The notes under the pieces are model-generated. The model was not told the origin of the DNA and did not search any database. It saw nothing but the letters and a program-made list of their open reading frames with translations. This document shows, one piece after another, positions 11,169-21,901 of a stretch of 64,000 bases of DNA. How positions within the stretch are numbered: position 1 is the first letter of the stretch; each line of letters starts with the position of its first letter. The stretch comes from Clarkia xantiana subsp. parviflora (Eukaryota; Streptophyta; Magnoliopsida; Myrtales; Onagraceae): contig JAPTYO010000009.1 in NCBI GenBank assembly GCA_036873135.1, forward strand, positions 36,348,756 through 36,412,755, given 5' to 3'. The position numbers and the translations under genes were made by a program.

Positions 11169-13395
11169 TCAAGTCGATGCCACTGCAGAGTCCTCGCGGT
11201 CCTGATGCTCAGACGAAGAACCAGAAATAGAACTCGAAAAGGATGAAGAAGAACCTGACTCAATAACATCAACAGGTAAGGTATCCTCCTGCACAGATGC
11301 CTCAACAACATTCCCAGCAACTGCAGCCTGCCCTCTGAGTACAGCAACATTACCTTCGGTATAAGGACCGAAATCACCCAAATCACCAAACATAAAATGA
11401 GGATTAATCCTGAAAATCTGATCAACGAGATATTCTCCAAAGTAATTCATCTCCTTGTCACATCGAACTTTGAAATCAGAAGCACATGCAGGGGAAGCCT
11501 TACACTAAGCCACCGCGGAAACTCTCTCCTCCGCGCGACACTTCTCCTCGACATTCTTCAACTCCGCAGCATGGAGTGAAGAATCAACCTCGGCCTTTTG
11601 GCGCAACTCAGCAACAGCTGTCTCAAGCAAGGTTACTTGATCTCGAAGCTCTTGAACCTTCAAATCAGAGAGGCGTGCCTTCTCTTGAGAACCGCTAAGC
11701 TTAACCTTCAAGGATACCTGGGCATCCTCAAGCACTTTCTTCTCGTCTGATAGCTCAAGAGCAACACCCAAAAGATTGACAATGTCAGCAATGCCCTAAA
11801 ACAACAATCAAACATTCAAAACACATAGGCAATAAACGAGCATACAAAGAAGAACACAACTAATAAAACACTTACATGGGCATAGCGAGAAAGAACTCCA
11901 TGAACCAATCGTCTTTTTTCCTTAGGAGAAACAGGAGAAGAGATGCGATCCCCAGGGGCAACGGCACTGTAAAGAAAACGAACCCCTACCTTAGGTGTGC
12001 ACAAAGAAACATGACGATCAAGGTGATACTCCTTCAATCCAGAAAAAGGAGTCCACTCAGAGCCTGCAATGTCTTCATCAGTAGGGAGACGCAAATCCTT
12101 ACGGCTCAAGGCAGGAGGTCGGCCTGTCTCTGCAAAATATGGCATGATCAAAAGGCATAAGTAACAAGGCATTTACAAGAAAAGTGAAAATAACAAACCT
12201 GAGGTTTCTCCCCTCGACTGGGGGGCAGGAGAGGGTGAAGGGTCATCAAGGTCTATGGTCATCCTGTCACCCTTCATAGGTCGCTTCCCCTTGTCTGGCA
12301 GAGGAGGCACCTCTTCAACCACCATCTCTGTATCACAAGAAGGGGTCGGTACGCGGGCATTCGAGGAATGATCCTTTACGTAGTTCTTTTTCTTTGCAGT
12401 CGAGGGCCCGACCTCAGAGTCAGGTTTCCGCACATTGGACTTAGACAGGCTTGAATTCTTGCCCACTGGGAGTAAGTGCTCAGTGAATAGGGGCGAATTC
12501 TCTGATAACATAAAGAAAGCAACATGAGAAAAAGTATAAGTATATCATATGGTAAAGAGAATAGAAGAGGAAGAAAACATACTAGAGGTTGCAACCGTCT
12601 TCCCTGACTTAGAAGGTTTCGAGACCTTTGGAACAGAACTAGAAGGCGCTTTCTTCTTATTATACGTTTTTCCATGAAACCAACCTTCAAGGAGAAAACA
12701 AAAGGCGAATGAAAACAAGAAGATCAATAACATACAAAATCCGCGAAATGAGGGGTCAAGCGGATCCCCGCCTCATATAAGTCCATCTCGGACACCCAAG
12801 ACACGGGACAATAAGATTTGGTCTGGTGGCTTTGGTAAATGATCTTCATAGTCTCCTTATCCGAAGAAGAAAACTCCCCAAAGCTGGGCCAGTCATCCGA
12901 GCGGTCGTCGCAAAGGATCGACCATGTAACATAACGATCGGTGACAAAGAAATAGTGTTTGGACCACTGACTCAATGAACGATCAACATCAGTCATAAAG
13001 CGATGATCATTATCCCACTCAACCTCACCTAGTCCCAACTTCTTAAAGAGAGCATCTTTAAGAGGATGGTAACGTGTCACCATGGATGCAAACCCGGTTT
13101 TCTTCTTGTACTTGAATCGATAGAAACATCGGAATAGGACCAAGGAATACTTCTCGGAGTGCCAATGACATAGCACTTGGAAGCTCATCAAGGCACGGAT
13201 AGCAGTGGGAGCAAGGTTCATGGGAGAAATCCCATGGAACTGGCAAAGTTCGATGAGATTGTCGCAATAGGGATATCGCAACCCATATCGAATCTGAGAA
13301 GTGTACACTACAACCTTTCCCTCCGGGGTGTCACGGCTTGACGAACGTTTTTCAGGGATGGAAAAAGGGATACAAAGGTTCATCTAAGGGCCTGA
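11169..13395 (-). pseudogene. Antisense gene (aORF) of D, Transposase_28-like, with introns
   Basis: Runs opposite to pol. The first block (13383-12724) has an N-terminal domain like the plant 'putative gypsy type transposon' family (Pfam Transposase_28), with GLRYPYCDNLIELC and MNLAPTAIRALMSFQVLC at residues about 30-75. Downstream blocks at 12690-12590, 12511-12180 (acidic, Lys-rich), 12172-11816 and 11771-11505 are separated by intron-like gaps. The 11771-11505 block is a heptad-rich coiled coil. The tail (11450-11169) is Ser-rich. A TAG at 11505-11507 interrupts the last part in frame. C has the same order of blocks. Family knowledge: such extra antisense genes occur in Tat-type elements; their function is unknown. 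Confidence 0.75.
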
Positions 13396-14440
13396 CATCG
13401 CCTAACTCAAGGTACTCGTTATACTCGCGTCGACCCAACCAATTCACCGACAATGGCGCGAAACCTAACTCGAAAGCAGTAAGAGGTTCCAAACTTGAGA
13501 TAGACTCTGACTCAGACCAATACTAAAATTCAGTGTCTAATTCAAAATATGACTCTGAGCTAACATCAGGAAAGAAAGTAACACGACGAATCAAGGGGAT
13601 GAAGAACTTACTCAATCTACGTAAGATGTAACACCGTTGCAAGGTCTGAGTCTTAGGACACCACCACGAGTATAAAACCTGCCATATCAAGCTAAGTGTC
13701 AAAACGGAATGATTTCCCGGGTAAGATCGAAAACAACTCAATGTTGACATATCGACAGTTATACCACACAACAATCAACGAATAACAATTGTGGCTCAAT
13801 AACACCCAGCAACAACAACGGCTACGTACGAGCAATTTTTGCGACAACAAAATCAAACAAGGAAAATCTACTCGGGCAAAAACAATTTTCGAGCAAACAA
13901 TGATTGTCCGACCAAACACGACAATCACAATTCAAGCATTCGGGAAATGATCACAAGTCAAGCATAGGCAGTCTAAATACGAAATTTGATATGTTCACAG
14001 AAAGGAAAAGATCGAACCTTAGGAAATCCCGAAACAATTCGAACACTCGGTTCAAAATTGGAATCCCGCCGTGGCTGAGAAGACGCCGTCGTCGCCGGCG
14101 GGACCACCGCTGTCCCCCGCCGGAGCCCTGTTGCGCCGGAAAACCACCCCTTGCTGTCCGATGTCGTGCCACGTGGAGGATCAGACTGGCCCTCCCCGTC
14201 TCCATTTCCGTCACGCTGGTCCACCCTCATCCCAGCTCCCGCTGCCTCCGTCGTGGCTGGCCCCGCCGCGCCGAACTCCGCCCGTCCCAGTGATTGCTTG
14301 CGCCGGCCACCCCTAATTTGGGGCAAGTAATTTTCTTGACCTCCAAGAATGGGAAATTAGAGAGAAAATATGATGGTGGCTCCAAGTGAAGTAATTCTAT
14401 TCTCTTATTTTATAAGTAAAGGTGTGTAGGGTTTATGGAT
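13396..14440 (-). promoter_or_regulatory. Upstream region of D's antisense gene
   Basis: Homologous to E 2862-4090. On the minus strand it contains a TATA-like TATAAAATAAG near 14410, then a GC-rich leader or first exon (about 14326-14020) that is open for more than 100 codons and ends at AAG/GTTCGA, then an A/C-rich probable intron. This suggests a promoter for the antisense gene separate from the LTR. Transcription is not shown. Confidence 0.45.
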
Positions 14441-14985
14441 GAGACATAATCTCCACCATTAATTTGAATTAAAGAAGATCTAAGGGTTAGATAGAAAACT
14501 GTCACATTTACTCACTCTTAACGATGGTTAAAAACATCTCCACTCAAGTTAGAATTTTCCATATGCATATTTTTTACATTCCCATACTTAAAATTTTTTT
14601 AGACATGATTCAAATATTTATTACACGTGGAACCCCTTCACACGTACACTCATGGATTACGGTATCATAAAATTGAACTGCATCAACCCATAATCATGAT
14701 TGCATTGCATTCCCATGTATATTAGAGTTTTTAAAATGTATACATGAAGAGATTGAGTTTTCATTACATCCATATTTCACGGACACGTGCATATGCACGT
14801 GCACGTTTACTCTAACGTTTACCATTCCTCTATTTTGAGAAACGGAGGACAAGGCACGGAAAACGCGCCTATGGGCAAGCAAATGATTCGTCAAGAGGTA
14901 AAACCACGGCTTCAAATTGCGCGTGTCATCCCAACATAAAATAGAGTGAATCAAAGGTTAGACCGTTGATTGACTCGGGGGCATG
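14441..14985 (+). other. D noncoding tail and polypurine tract
   Basis: AT-rich sequence homologous to E 4090-4599 and C 41895-42420, with no supported gene. It ends with GACTCGGGGGCATG immediately before the 3' LTR, the likely plus-strand primer. Confidence 0.7.
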
Positions 14986-15778
14986 TGATGGATATACGCC
15001 CAATTTGAACCCGCATTTAATTCGGATTGTCTTATTTTGGCTACCCCACTTACGATTATAATTCGAAAATTTGACCCGAACACATTAACCACTGCGCGAA
15101 CGGCCCGGAAGAGCAAAAAATACTCGCCCGGACATGTCCGCTGGCCCGACCTCACTTAGGTGGGATCAGACCAGCTGAACCGATCCCAGGACCTAGGGGT
15201 CGTATTTTTTATCCAAACCCGGAGGTCCCGAGACCCTTCACGGACGTCGTACCCCCCACCCCCCCCCCAAGGGCGATTACGACATCCGGAACCTTATCAC
15301 ACGGACCTCTTCCCGCGGAGTCTCGACATCTTTTTACCCGACTCATACTTAGACTTTTTCACCAACCTCTCCGTGCCATTAAGGATTTAACCCCTTCATT
15401 ATGTGTTAATTAAGTGCGCTTAGGATTAACGGTGTCATTAAGCCACCTTAATCCCCTTGAAATCTGTATATATTGCTCAAGTTCTATTCATTTGGATCAT
15501 GTTGCAATTTTACTCGTTTTACCTCTGCCTTCTCTCTAGATTTCATCTCTCTAGAATATCGAACTTACTTAGGCATCGGAGAGGGCTCACCGAGCACCAC
15601 CCCCCCTCTCCATGCTCGGTATCGCCCCTTGTGTAGATTTGCAAGGAGTTGAACGACAGATCGTTTGAAGCTAATAGATCGTCTTCGCGAGTTATCAGAT
15701 TACGAGGAAGGACGATTTTACCCGTGAGAAGTGTCATTCGGATCGAAGACCGGCCGACCCGATAAACACGTCTTAACA
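14986..15778 (+). repeat. 3' LTR of D
   Basis: TGATGG...TTAACA, the partner of 5020-5915. Several of the palindromic U3 blocks of the 5' LTR are missing here, which explains the shorter length. It is followed by the target duplication CTTAA (15779-15783). Confidence 0.92.
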
Positions 15779-15884
15779 CTTAAAAAGGTTTTAACCCTTT
15801 ATTATCTGTAAATAAAGTATGTTTAGGAGTAACGACTTCATTAACCGCCTTAATCTCCCTTGAGGCCTATATATAGTGCCCAAG
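15779..15884 (+). repeat. E 3' LTR, piece 2
   Basis: The stretch between D and H. It matches the middle of the family LTR, including the TATATATA region near 15868. It ends with the H target duplication CCAAG (15880-15884). Confidence 0.88.
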
Positions 15885-16484
15885 TGTAAGCATATGGTTA
15901 TGGGCGCGGTAAATGGAAGCCCATTATATGTATATGTTACCTAAGTTAATTGGGTACATGTCACTTTAGGAAATTGGGCCAAACCCAAATCCCAAATGAC
16001 ATGAGAGGCCCAAAATTGGGCCTCCCTATACTAGCATGGCCAGCCGAATTATATGTGGGGGTAAAGTGGACTTTTGTCCACTTAACTCCTCCTATATATA
16101 TGGGGAGTTAGGGGTTTTATTAGGGTTAATCACAATTCTCCTTAAGTGGTATTTTGAGAGAAAACCATTCCCCCAAAAACACCATATTCGGCCGAACCAA
16201 GCATCCACCAAGGGTGTGCCAATTTGCCTTCGAGCAAACACTCCGAAGATCTGTCCCTTGCCAAGAATCGATCAGAGGCTTTGCTGTGAAGAATATACCA
16301 CGTAGGGCTTCCTTCACAAGAACCCTTACGGGTGCCGACCAGAGGACCGTGAACTCCCTCCTGCAAAGATCTTGGGACTACGGACTACTGTAGAGGTATG
16401 TGCGAATCTTCCGCTGCGTAATTTCGATTACTTGCATGTACCATGGTTTTAGTTTCCGTAGTGATTAATCCCCGTAATCTAACA
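15885..16484 (+). repeat. 5' LTR of copia H
   Basis: TGTAAG...CTAACA, matching 52186-52782 and G's LTR. A TATA-like TATATATATGG lies near 16094. Confidence 0.95.
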
Positions 16485-16485
16485 G

Positions 16486-16498
16486 TGGTATTAGAGCC
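16486..16498 (+). other. Primer binding site of H
   Basis: TGGTATTAGAGCC one base after the LTR. This is the plant Ty1-copia site complementary to initiator methionine tRNA, usually TGGTATCAGAGC, with one C to T change. Confidence 0.9.
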
Positions 16499-18590
16499 TT
16501 TTTGGGAGTTAATGATTTTGATAAATTGATGTTCTTGAAAATTTAAACTTTGGACCGAAATTTTAAAAGGAGAATTTTAAATTTTTTGAATATTTATGGT
16601 AAAGAAGGTCCGAAATATTCATGATTTTCTTAAGAAATTTGATGTTCATGATCTTCAAGAAAATGATGATATTTATCAAAATCAAACATTGGATTGTAGA
16701 TTTTATTAGAATTTGATCTTAAAATTTGACCACTTGTTCCCAAATTTGTGTTTTTGGCCGAAACCCTAGGTGAATTACAAGGTAAAAAATTTTAATTTCT
16801 TAGGCACCAAGGGATAAAATTTCGGCCGAAATATTTGATATTATTGTTTACCATATTTTAATTTTTATTCTAGGTAACAATATATCTATAATTGGGAACA
16901 TTAGGATAGATTCACATTAATATATAGAAATATATATAACTATAAATATATCTAAATATTTAAATAGGTTAAAGATATTATTGATAGATTTTAGTTACCT
17001 AAAAGATTGAGAAAATATATTGTTAATATATGTTTCCCTATTTAAGATATTGAAAATAAATAGTATATATATTTATAGATGAGTGCCGAAATTTACATAT
17101 ATATATATTGTTGATTGATTTAATCTTAAAGATAGAATCTTAGCAATATATATATATATGTGTTTATATAAGGTCCAAAATTATGTATATATAATATTGG
17201 AAATTATTTTATATAGTTAATGTTACTTAGTGGTCAAGTTAAATTTTTTTTTTTTTTACTTTAAATCTCTACTTGGGCCACAAGTAAACATTTCGGCCCA
17301 ACCTTTAAAAATTTAATTATTGGGCCGGTCCAATATGTTAAACCAGGACGAATTTAAATCGAACCGGGTTTTCTCAATCGGTTCGACCTTAACGGGTCGG
17401 GTCGGACCGAGGTAACTAAGTGGATCTAACCGAACCGGTTTTGAGTGTTGAACCAAACCAAAACCTATTTTTATTTGACAGGTTCGGACCGAACCAGATT
17501 TTAAAATTAAAACCGGACCGAACTGAACTAGATTTTCCGGACCGGACTCGAACCAGATTTTTTTCCGAACCGGACCAAACCTGATTGAAATTGACTGAAC
17601 CGAACCTTATTTTCAAAACCGAATTCAATTCAATTAAAATAGGGAGGTCAAATTTTAAAATCCAAATGTTTTGAACCATAATAGGCCTACTCAGTGCTCA
17701 AGGGTTGATAATCCTTTATGTCTTGTTTCAATTATGGGGATGGATCTCAGAGATACATGTTTTTGAGATTTGATTAATTAGTGGGCTGAATTGAAATTGT
17801 TTATTATTCAAAATATATTTATGCATGATTAGAAATGTTGTCTTGACTGAGTCAAGCTAGCTGGATATTGCATATTGTGGGCAGAGCCCTGGTTAAATAT
17901 ATGAAATGCGCACTAGGATAGACATGCTGTGATGGTTGGAAATGCCTAGGATTCAAGTCTAGAATGTTGCATGATTGAATATAAGCATGAATTGAAAATC
18001 AGCCCCTAATGTTTAAAATTATTTTAAAATTGAAAATAAGTCACCAAATGTGTATGATTGATGTTGAAGTATCATGTTTGACACGTATGCTAGAAGGTTA
18101 AGGATGTAGCTGCATTTGATAATTTACTTGGACGTAGAACTATGTATGCAAGCATGAGTTCCTCGAAACATTAGACGCATGAGTCGTAAGCATGATTGTG
18201 GTTTGTGTGATGAATGTTACTGGCGTATGATAATTTACATGGATGGTAGAATTATGTATGCATGAGTGAATTCATCGGAATATTTTTCCAAAAAAATGGG
18301 CCTTAGGAAAGCCAAGATCAGGTATGCTTATTTTGAAATCCCTGTTCCGGTAATTTGCGATTAAAACCGTTTTAAAAGACTGATCTATTGGATAGAAACG
18401 ACGATAATGTGAACTCTTTCACAGCCATCTTCCATTGGTTTACTGGTGGTCGGTTGGTTTAGATGACTGAGGAAGCATTATTAGTCGGATTCCATCTTAA
18501 TAGATATTTGATGTATGCATTTCTTTCTCAAGATGTTATTATCTCCCTGATTATGCGTGATTATCAAATTGTTAGTTTTTATGGCTGGGT
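16499..18590 (+). other. H leader region, noncoding
   Basis: About 2.1 kb, unusually long for a copia leader. The first half (16500-17260) is very AT-rich with TATATA runs and a T-tract near 17245. A GGTTCGG-type tract follows. The rest (17700-18590) has no reading frame I can support. It could hide further old insertions. Confidence 0.5.
17340..17620. repeat. Degenerate ACCGAACC/GGTTCGG-rich tract
   Basis: Short motifs such as ACCGAACCGG, CGGACCGAAC and GAACCAGATT recur irregularly on both strands. It reads like the diffuse GGTTCGG-type simple repeats common in plant genomes. A similar tract lies at 53565-53725. No coding sense. Confidence 0.6.
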
Positions 18591-19089
18591 CGGTTCGCTT
18601 CTACGAGCCTCGCAATCTGGATGGCATGGATTGGGATGGATGGAGTGAATATGTAAGAGAACTCCTTTTCGCTGAAAGTATACACAAGTGAATTGATGTG
18701 AATAAGGGCTGAACATTGTTAAATGAATAAGGCGTCCTTACATACCCTAATAAGTTGAGGAGCTTTGCCGATCGGAGAGCTTGCAAGGTGATACTGGCAA
18801 CTTTGGATAGAGAGGTTGCAGAGGACTTCAAACTCAACTTAAGTGCTCTTCAACTTTGGTGTTCCATTAGACACCGCTTCGGTGGAGAGAGGGCTGTCGA
18901 AGCCAGATGAGTACTATTTGAGTATGTTTCCCTTATTTCCCAAGATGCAGGTGTAAAACCTACATCAGATCTTACGAACGAGAGATCGAATTGGAGAAAG
19001 ATACTCTCTACTGCAAAGAGGTACCATCTATCATGGTTGGCCGATGACAGCGAACTTGGTTACTTGATTGAATCAATTAAGTTTATCAC

Positions 19090-19807
19090 TGTTGGATCAC
19101 GGTGGAACTCCGGTACGGACTTTGACGGCGATCCTAGCTCCTTCGCTCCACGCAATCCTGCAAGAGGGGATAGACCGGGCGGTGACCCAGAATCCCTCTC
19201 CGATGCTTAAATGAGTGCCTAGTACGAACTGGCAAGCAATAATCTCAAAGGGTATGTAATTCAACGTAAGTGATCTGAGGTGATCTCTTGCCCTTTTATA
19301 GGCGAAGAGGTACCTCAGTTACCTGGTGAACCGTTGGGGGTGGTTAGCCCGTATCCCGCGTATCTCAGGTATGATCCCACCTATCTAGGCCATGATCTCG
19401 CTTATCTCGGCCACGCCCCGCGTATCTCGGCCACGCTCCGTGTATCTTAACCACGTTCCGCGTATCTCGGCCACGCCCCGCGTATCTTGGCCTTATCCTC
19501 TGATAACGAGTCCTGACTCCCGTCGGGGACTCCAGAGTTATCTCGTAGTGTCACCGCTCGGGGCCCCTCGTCATCGTGATAGGGCCAATCGTTCTCAGGG
19601 ATTCGTCATTGGGGCCTACTTAAAGGCTTCTCATCGGGAGCTTCCAGCTCATCTGTCGAAACCGACTATGTCGGGACCTTTCATCATCGGGACTCCCTTC
19701 GTCGGGACCCTTCTCCTGGGTCATCTTGACCTTTATTTGGGGCCTGGTGGGCCTGTTTGCCGTTTCCTCACCGTTAAAGGGTCTGACAGCTGTAGTCGAA
19801 CCCATCA
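19090..19807 (-). repeat. 3' LTR of A
   Basis: Partner of 27544-28261. It contains about five imperfect copies of a 20-21 bp unit (GATACGCGGGGCGTG-type, about 19405-19490) and a TATAAAAG box on the minus strand near 19300. The long plus-strand frames here are antisense shadows of the LTR. Confidence 0.96.
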
Positions 19808-20190
19808 TTTTCCCCCAAGACATGAGGGACTTTTAGTTCGTCGTGTCTTCCAACTCCCGACCTCCCGATATTGAAATCGGGGATCTTTCCCTTGACATGG
19901 TCATTCAGTACTAATCTTTTCCTTCACGTTTCCTCAGCGTTTTGTGGGTAACTGTCAAATCCCAGGGGTCTCCTCGATTCCCCAGTTCATTAAATGCAGT
20001 AGATAGTGAAGCGACGTTTTCGGCCCTCGTGCCTGATTTTTCGCGCCTGTTCTTTTCTGAAAAGTGCTTTTCAGGCTATCTCATCATTGCACCTGCTACC
20101 ATCCCGCACGTTTCATCTCAACGGTCCAGATTAGAACGCTTCAACTTCGACGGTTCAGATTAAAGCGCCCCTTCGACTGTCCTCTTCGCC
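19808..20190 (+). other. A: polypurine tract and antisense-gene upstream region
   Basis: Next to the LTR, TTGCCCCCAAGAC-type sequence in reverse (19808-19822, here TTTTCCCCCAAGAC) is the minus-strand polypurine tract. The rest is collinear with B 37640-38024 and leads up to the TATA box of the antisense gene. No other gene is seen. Confidence 0.6.
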
Positions 20191-20197
20191 TATAAAA
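20191..20197 (+). promoter_or_regulatory. TATA box of A's antisense gene
   Basis: TATAAAA on the strand opposite to pol, about 106 bp before the ATG at 20297. B has the matching TATAAAA (37635-37641, minus) at the same place, and C has one at 42429. Confidence 0.6.
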
Positions 20198-20296
20198 ACC
20201 TCACCCAGGGTACAGTTTCCTCTTATCATCTACAAATTTTCGAAAGCTTACTGCAACTCTTGAGACCTTAGTGTTTCTTCGGCCATTTTTCTAGAA

Positions 20297-20731
20297 ATGT
20301 CAGGTTCATTCTTCCAGCCTCCAATTATCATGTCAGGTAAGGGTTTCCTCTCTATTGTTCGCCTTCATCTTTGCTTAGTTTATTTGTAGTTTTCCGGAAA
20401 AACCTAACGTCCCTTTCAATGGCTGATTTCAGACAGTGGATCTGGTTTCGAGGGAAGGAAGCCTTTCAACTTCGACTATGTTCTGAACGAAATTTTCAGC
20501 ACTGCTTATGATGTAGCTCTCCGGGAAGGATGTATCATTTCCACCAGAGAAGCCGATGCTCAAGGCCGGAAATGCATACCACAAGTTCAGAGTGAAGAGG
20601 AGCTACTTCTTCATCGGAAACTCCTCGATCCCATGACCCCGATAGCCAATCCTCCAACGGCTGACCCTGTGGAGCCTTCTGCCCTAGACCTTGCGGACCA
20701 TGTTCCCGTTGATGCCGCTAACAAGGATTAG
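20297..20731 (+). CDS. Shortened antisense gene (aORF) of A, one intron, 112 aa predicted
   Basis: Exon 1 is 20297-20336 (MSGSFFQPPIIMS plus one base). The intron 20337-20432 starts GTAAGG and ends TTTCAG. Exon 2 is 20433-20731 and ends in TAG. The spliced frame is open throughout. Exon 2 begins with the same GRKPFNFDY..LNEI..TAYD.ALREGC sequence as the Transposase_28-like N-terminus in B and F. It then jumps over most of the gene, passes a short piece that in B encodes SYFFIRHSS (read here in another frame), and ends in the Pro/Asp-rich tail (VEPSALD...DAANKD). It is a deletion derivative that happens to stay open. Whether it is expressed is unknown. Confidence 0.55.
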
Positions 20732-20892
20732 GCCTAACTGCTTATCGCTAGAATCTTTGTATTCTCCTCCTTTTGTAATCATCGGGCCTTCGAGCCCTAT
20801 TAATATCAGACTTTCTCAGTTCTGATTCTTTCATTGCACCTCTCCCAGTGGCTTTATTATACTTTCTCAAGTCGAAACCTCGATACTTAAGA

Positions 20893-21900
20893 TATTCTCA
20901 TACATCACTTAAGACGATTTACTAACTTGCACCACTTAAGGTGACTTACCATCATGCACCACTTAAGGCGACTTTTCAATACTTAGAATAAATCCAAGAG
21001 TCGCGCATCACTTAAGACGACTTTTTCAACTTGCGCTACCTAAGGCGACTTAATATCGTGCACCACTGAAGGCGACTTTACATCGTGCACCACTTAAGGC
21101 GACTTTTCAACTTGCGCCACTTAAGGCGACTTAATATCGTGCACCACTTAAGGCGACTTTTCAATTTGCGCCACTTAAGGCGACTTAATATCGTGCACCA
21201 CTGAAGGCGACTTTACATCGTGCACCAGTTAAGGCGACTTAATATCGTGCACCACTGAAGGCGACTTTACATCGTGCACCACTTAAGGCGACTTTACATC
21301 GTGCACCACTTAAGGCGACTTTACATCATGCACCACTTAAGGCGACTTTTCAACTTGCGCCACTTAAGGCGACTTAATATCGTGCACCACTGAAGGCGAC
21401 TTTACATCGTGCACCACTTAAGGCGACTTTACATCGTGCACCACTTAAGGCGACTTTTCAACTTGCGCCACTTAAGGCGACTTAATATCGTGCACCACTG
21501 AAGGCGACTTTACATCGTGCACCACTTAAGGCGACTTTACATCGTGCACCACTTAAGGCGACTTTTCAACTTGCGCCACTTAAGGCAACTTAATATCGTG
21601 CACCACTTAAGGCGACTTTTCATCGTGCACCACTTAAGGCGACTTTTCTCGTGCACCACTCAAGGCGACTTTTCTCGTGCACCACTCAAGGCGACTTTAT
21701 AAAGCTTAGAGTAAATCTAAGAATAATTCTGATCAGATGCAACCTCTTTATTCATTGATGGCACAAATTTGGCTTACATCGAATTAAATGATACACAGCA
21801 TACACCACTTAAGGCGATTTTACATCGGGCACCACTTAAGGCGACTTTATCGGGCACCACTTAAGGCGACTTTCTTCGGGCACCACTTAAGGCGACTTTC
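20893..21900. repeat. Tandem array of A, 27-bp unit with 108-bp higher order
   Basis: About 30 head-to-tail copies of CACCACTTAAGGCGACTTTA plus CATCGTG, with variants CTTGCGC, CACTGAAGG and TTAATATCG. At 21347, 21455 and 21563 a four-unit block repeats at exactly 108-bp spacing. A 90-bp non-repeat stretch (21706-21795) with an AATAAA-like signal on the minus strand divides off four last copies next to the pol stop. The equivalent arrays are at 35047-35460 and 60487-61215. Confidence 0.95.
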
Positions 21901-21901
21901 T

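Larger units (their letters stand above)
5020..15778 (+). mobile_element. Ty3-gypsy (Tat-type) retrotransposon D, family 2
   Basis: A complete but decayed element. It has a 5' LTR (5020-about 5915), primer binding site, pol without gag (5967-9889), a tandem array, an antisense gene on the minus strand, a polypurine tract and a 3' LTR (14986-15778). The 5-bp duplication is CTTAC on the left and CTTAA on the right, one mismatch. The host is E's LTR. Pol carries many stops. The 3' LTR is about 100 bp shorter than the 5' LTR. Confidence 0.92.

Noticed and set aside
16486..16498. tRNA fragment
   Set aside because: Only the primer binding site complementary to a tRNA end, no cloverleaf.
19392..19874. 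160-codon plus-strand frame, also at 27846, 28556, 37958 and 54075
   Set aside because: All are the antisense of the same LTR. The similarity among them follows from LTR homology.
20893..21900. CRISPR-like direct repeats
   Set aside because: Units are contiguous with no unique spacers and lie in a plant retrotransposon 3' region.
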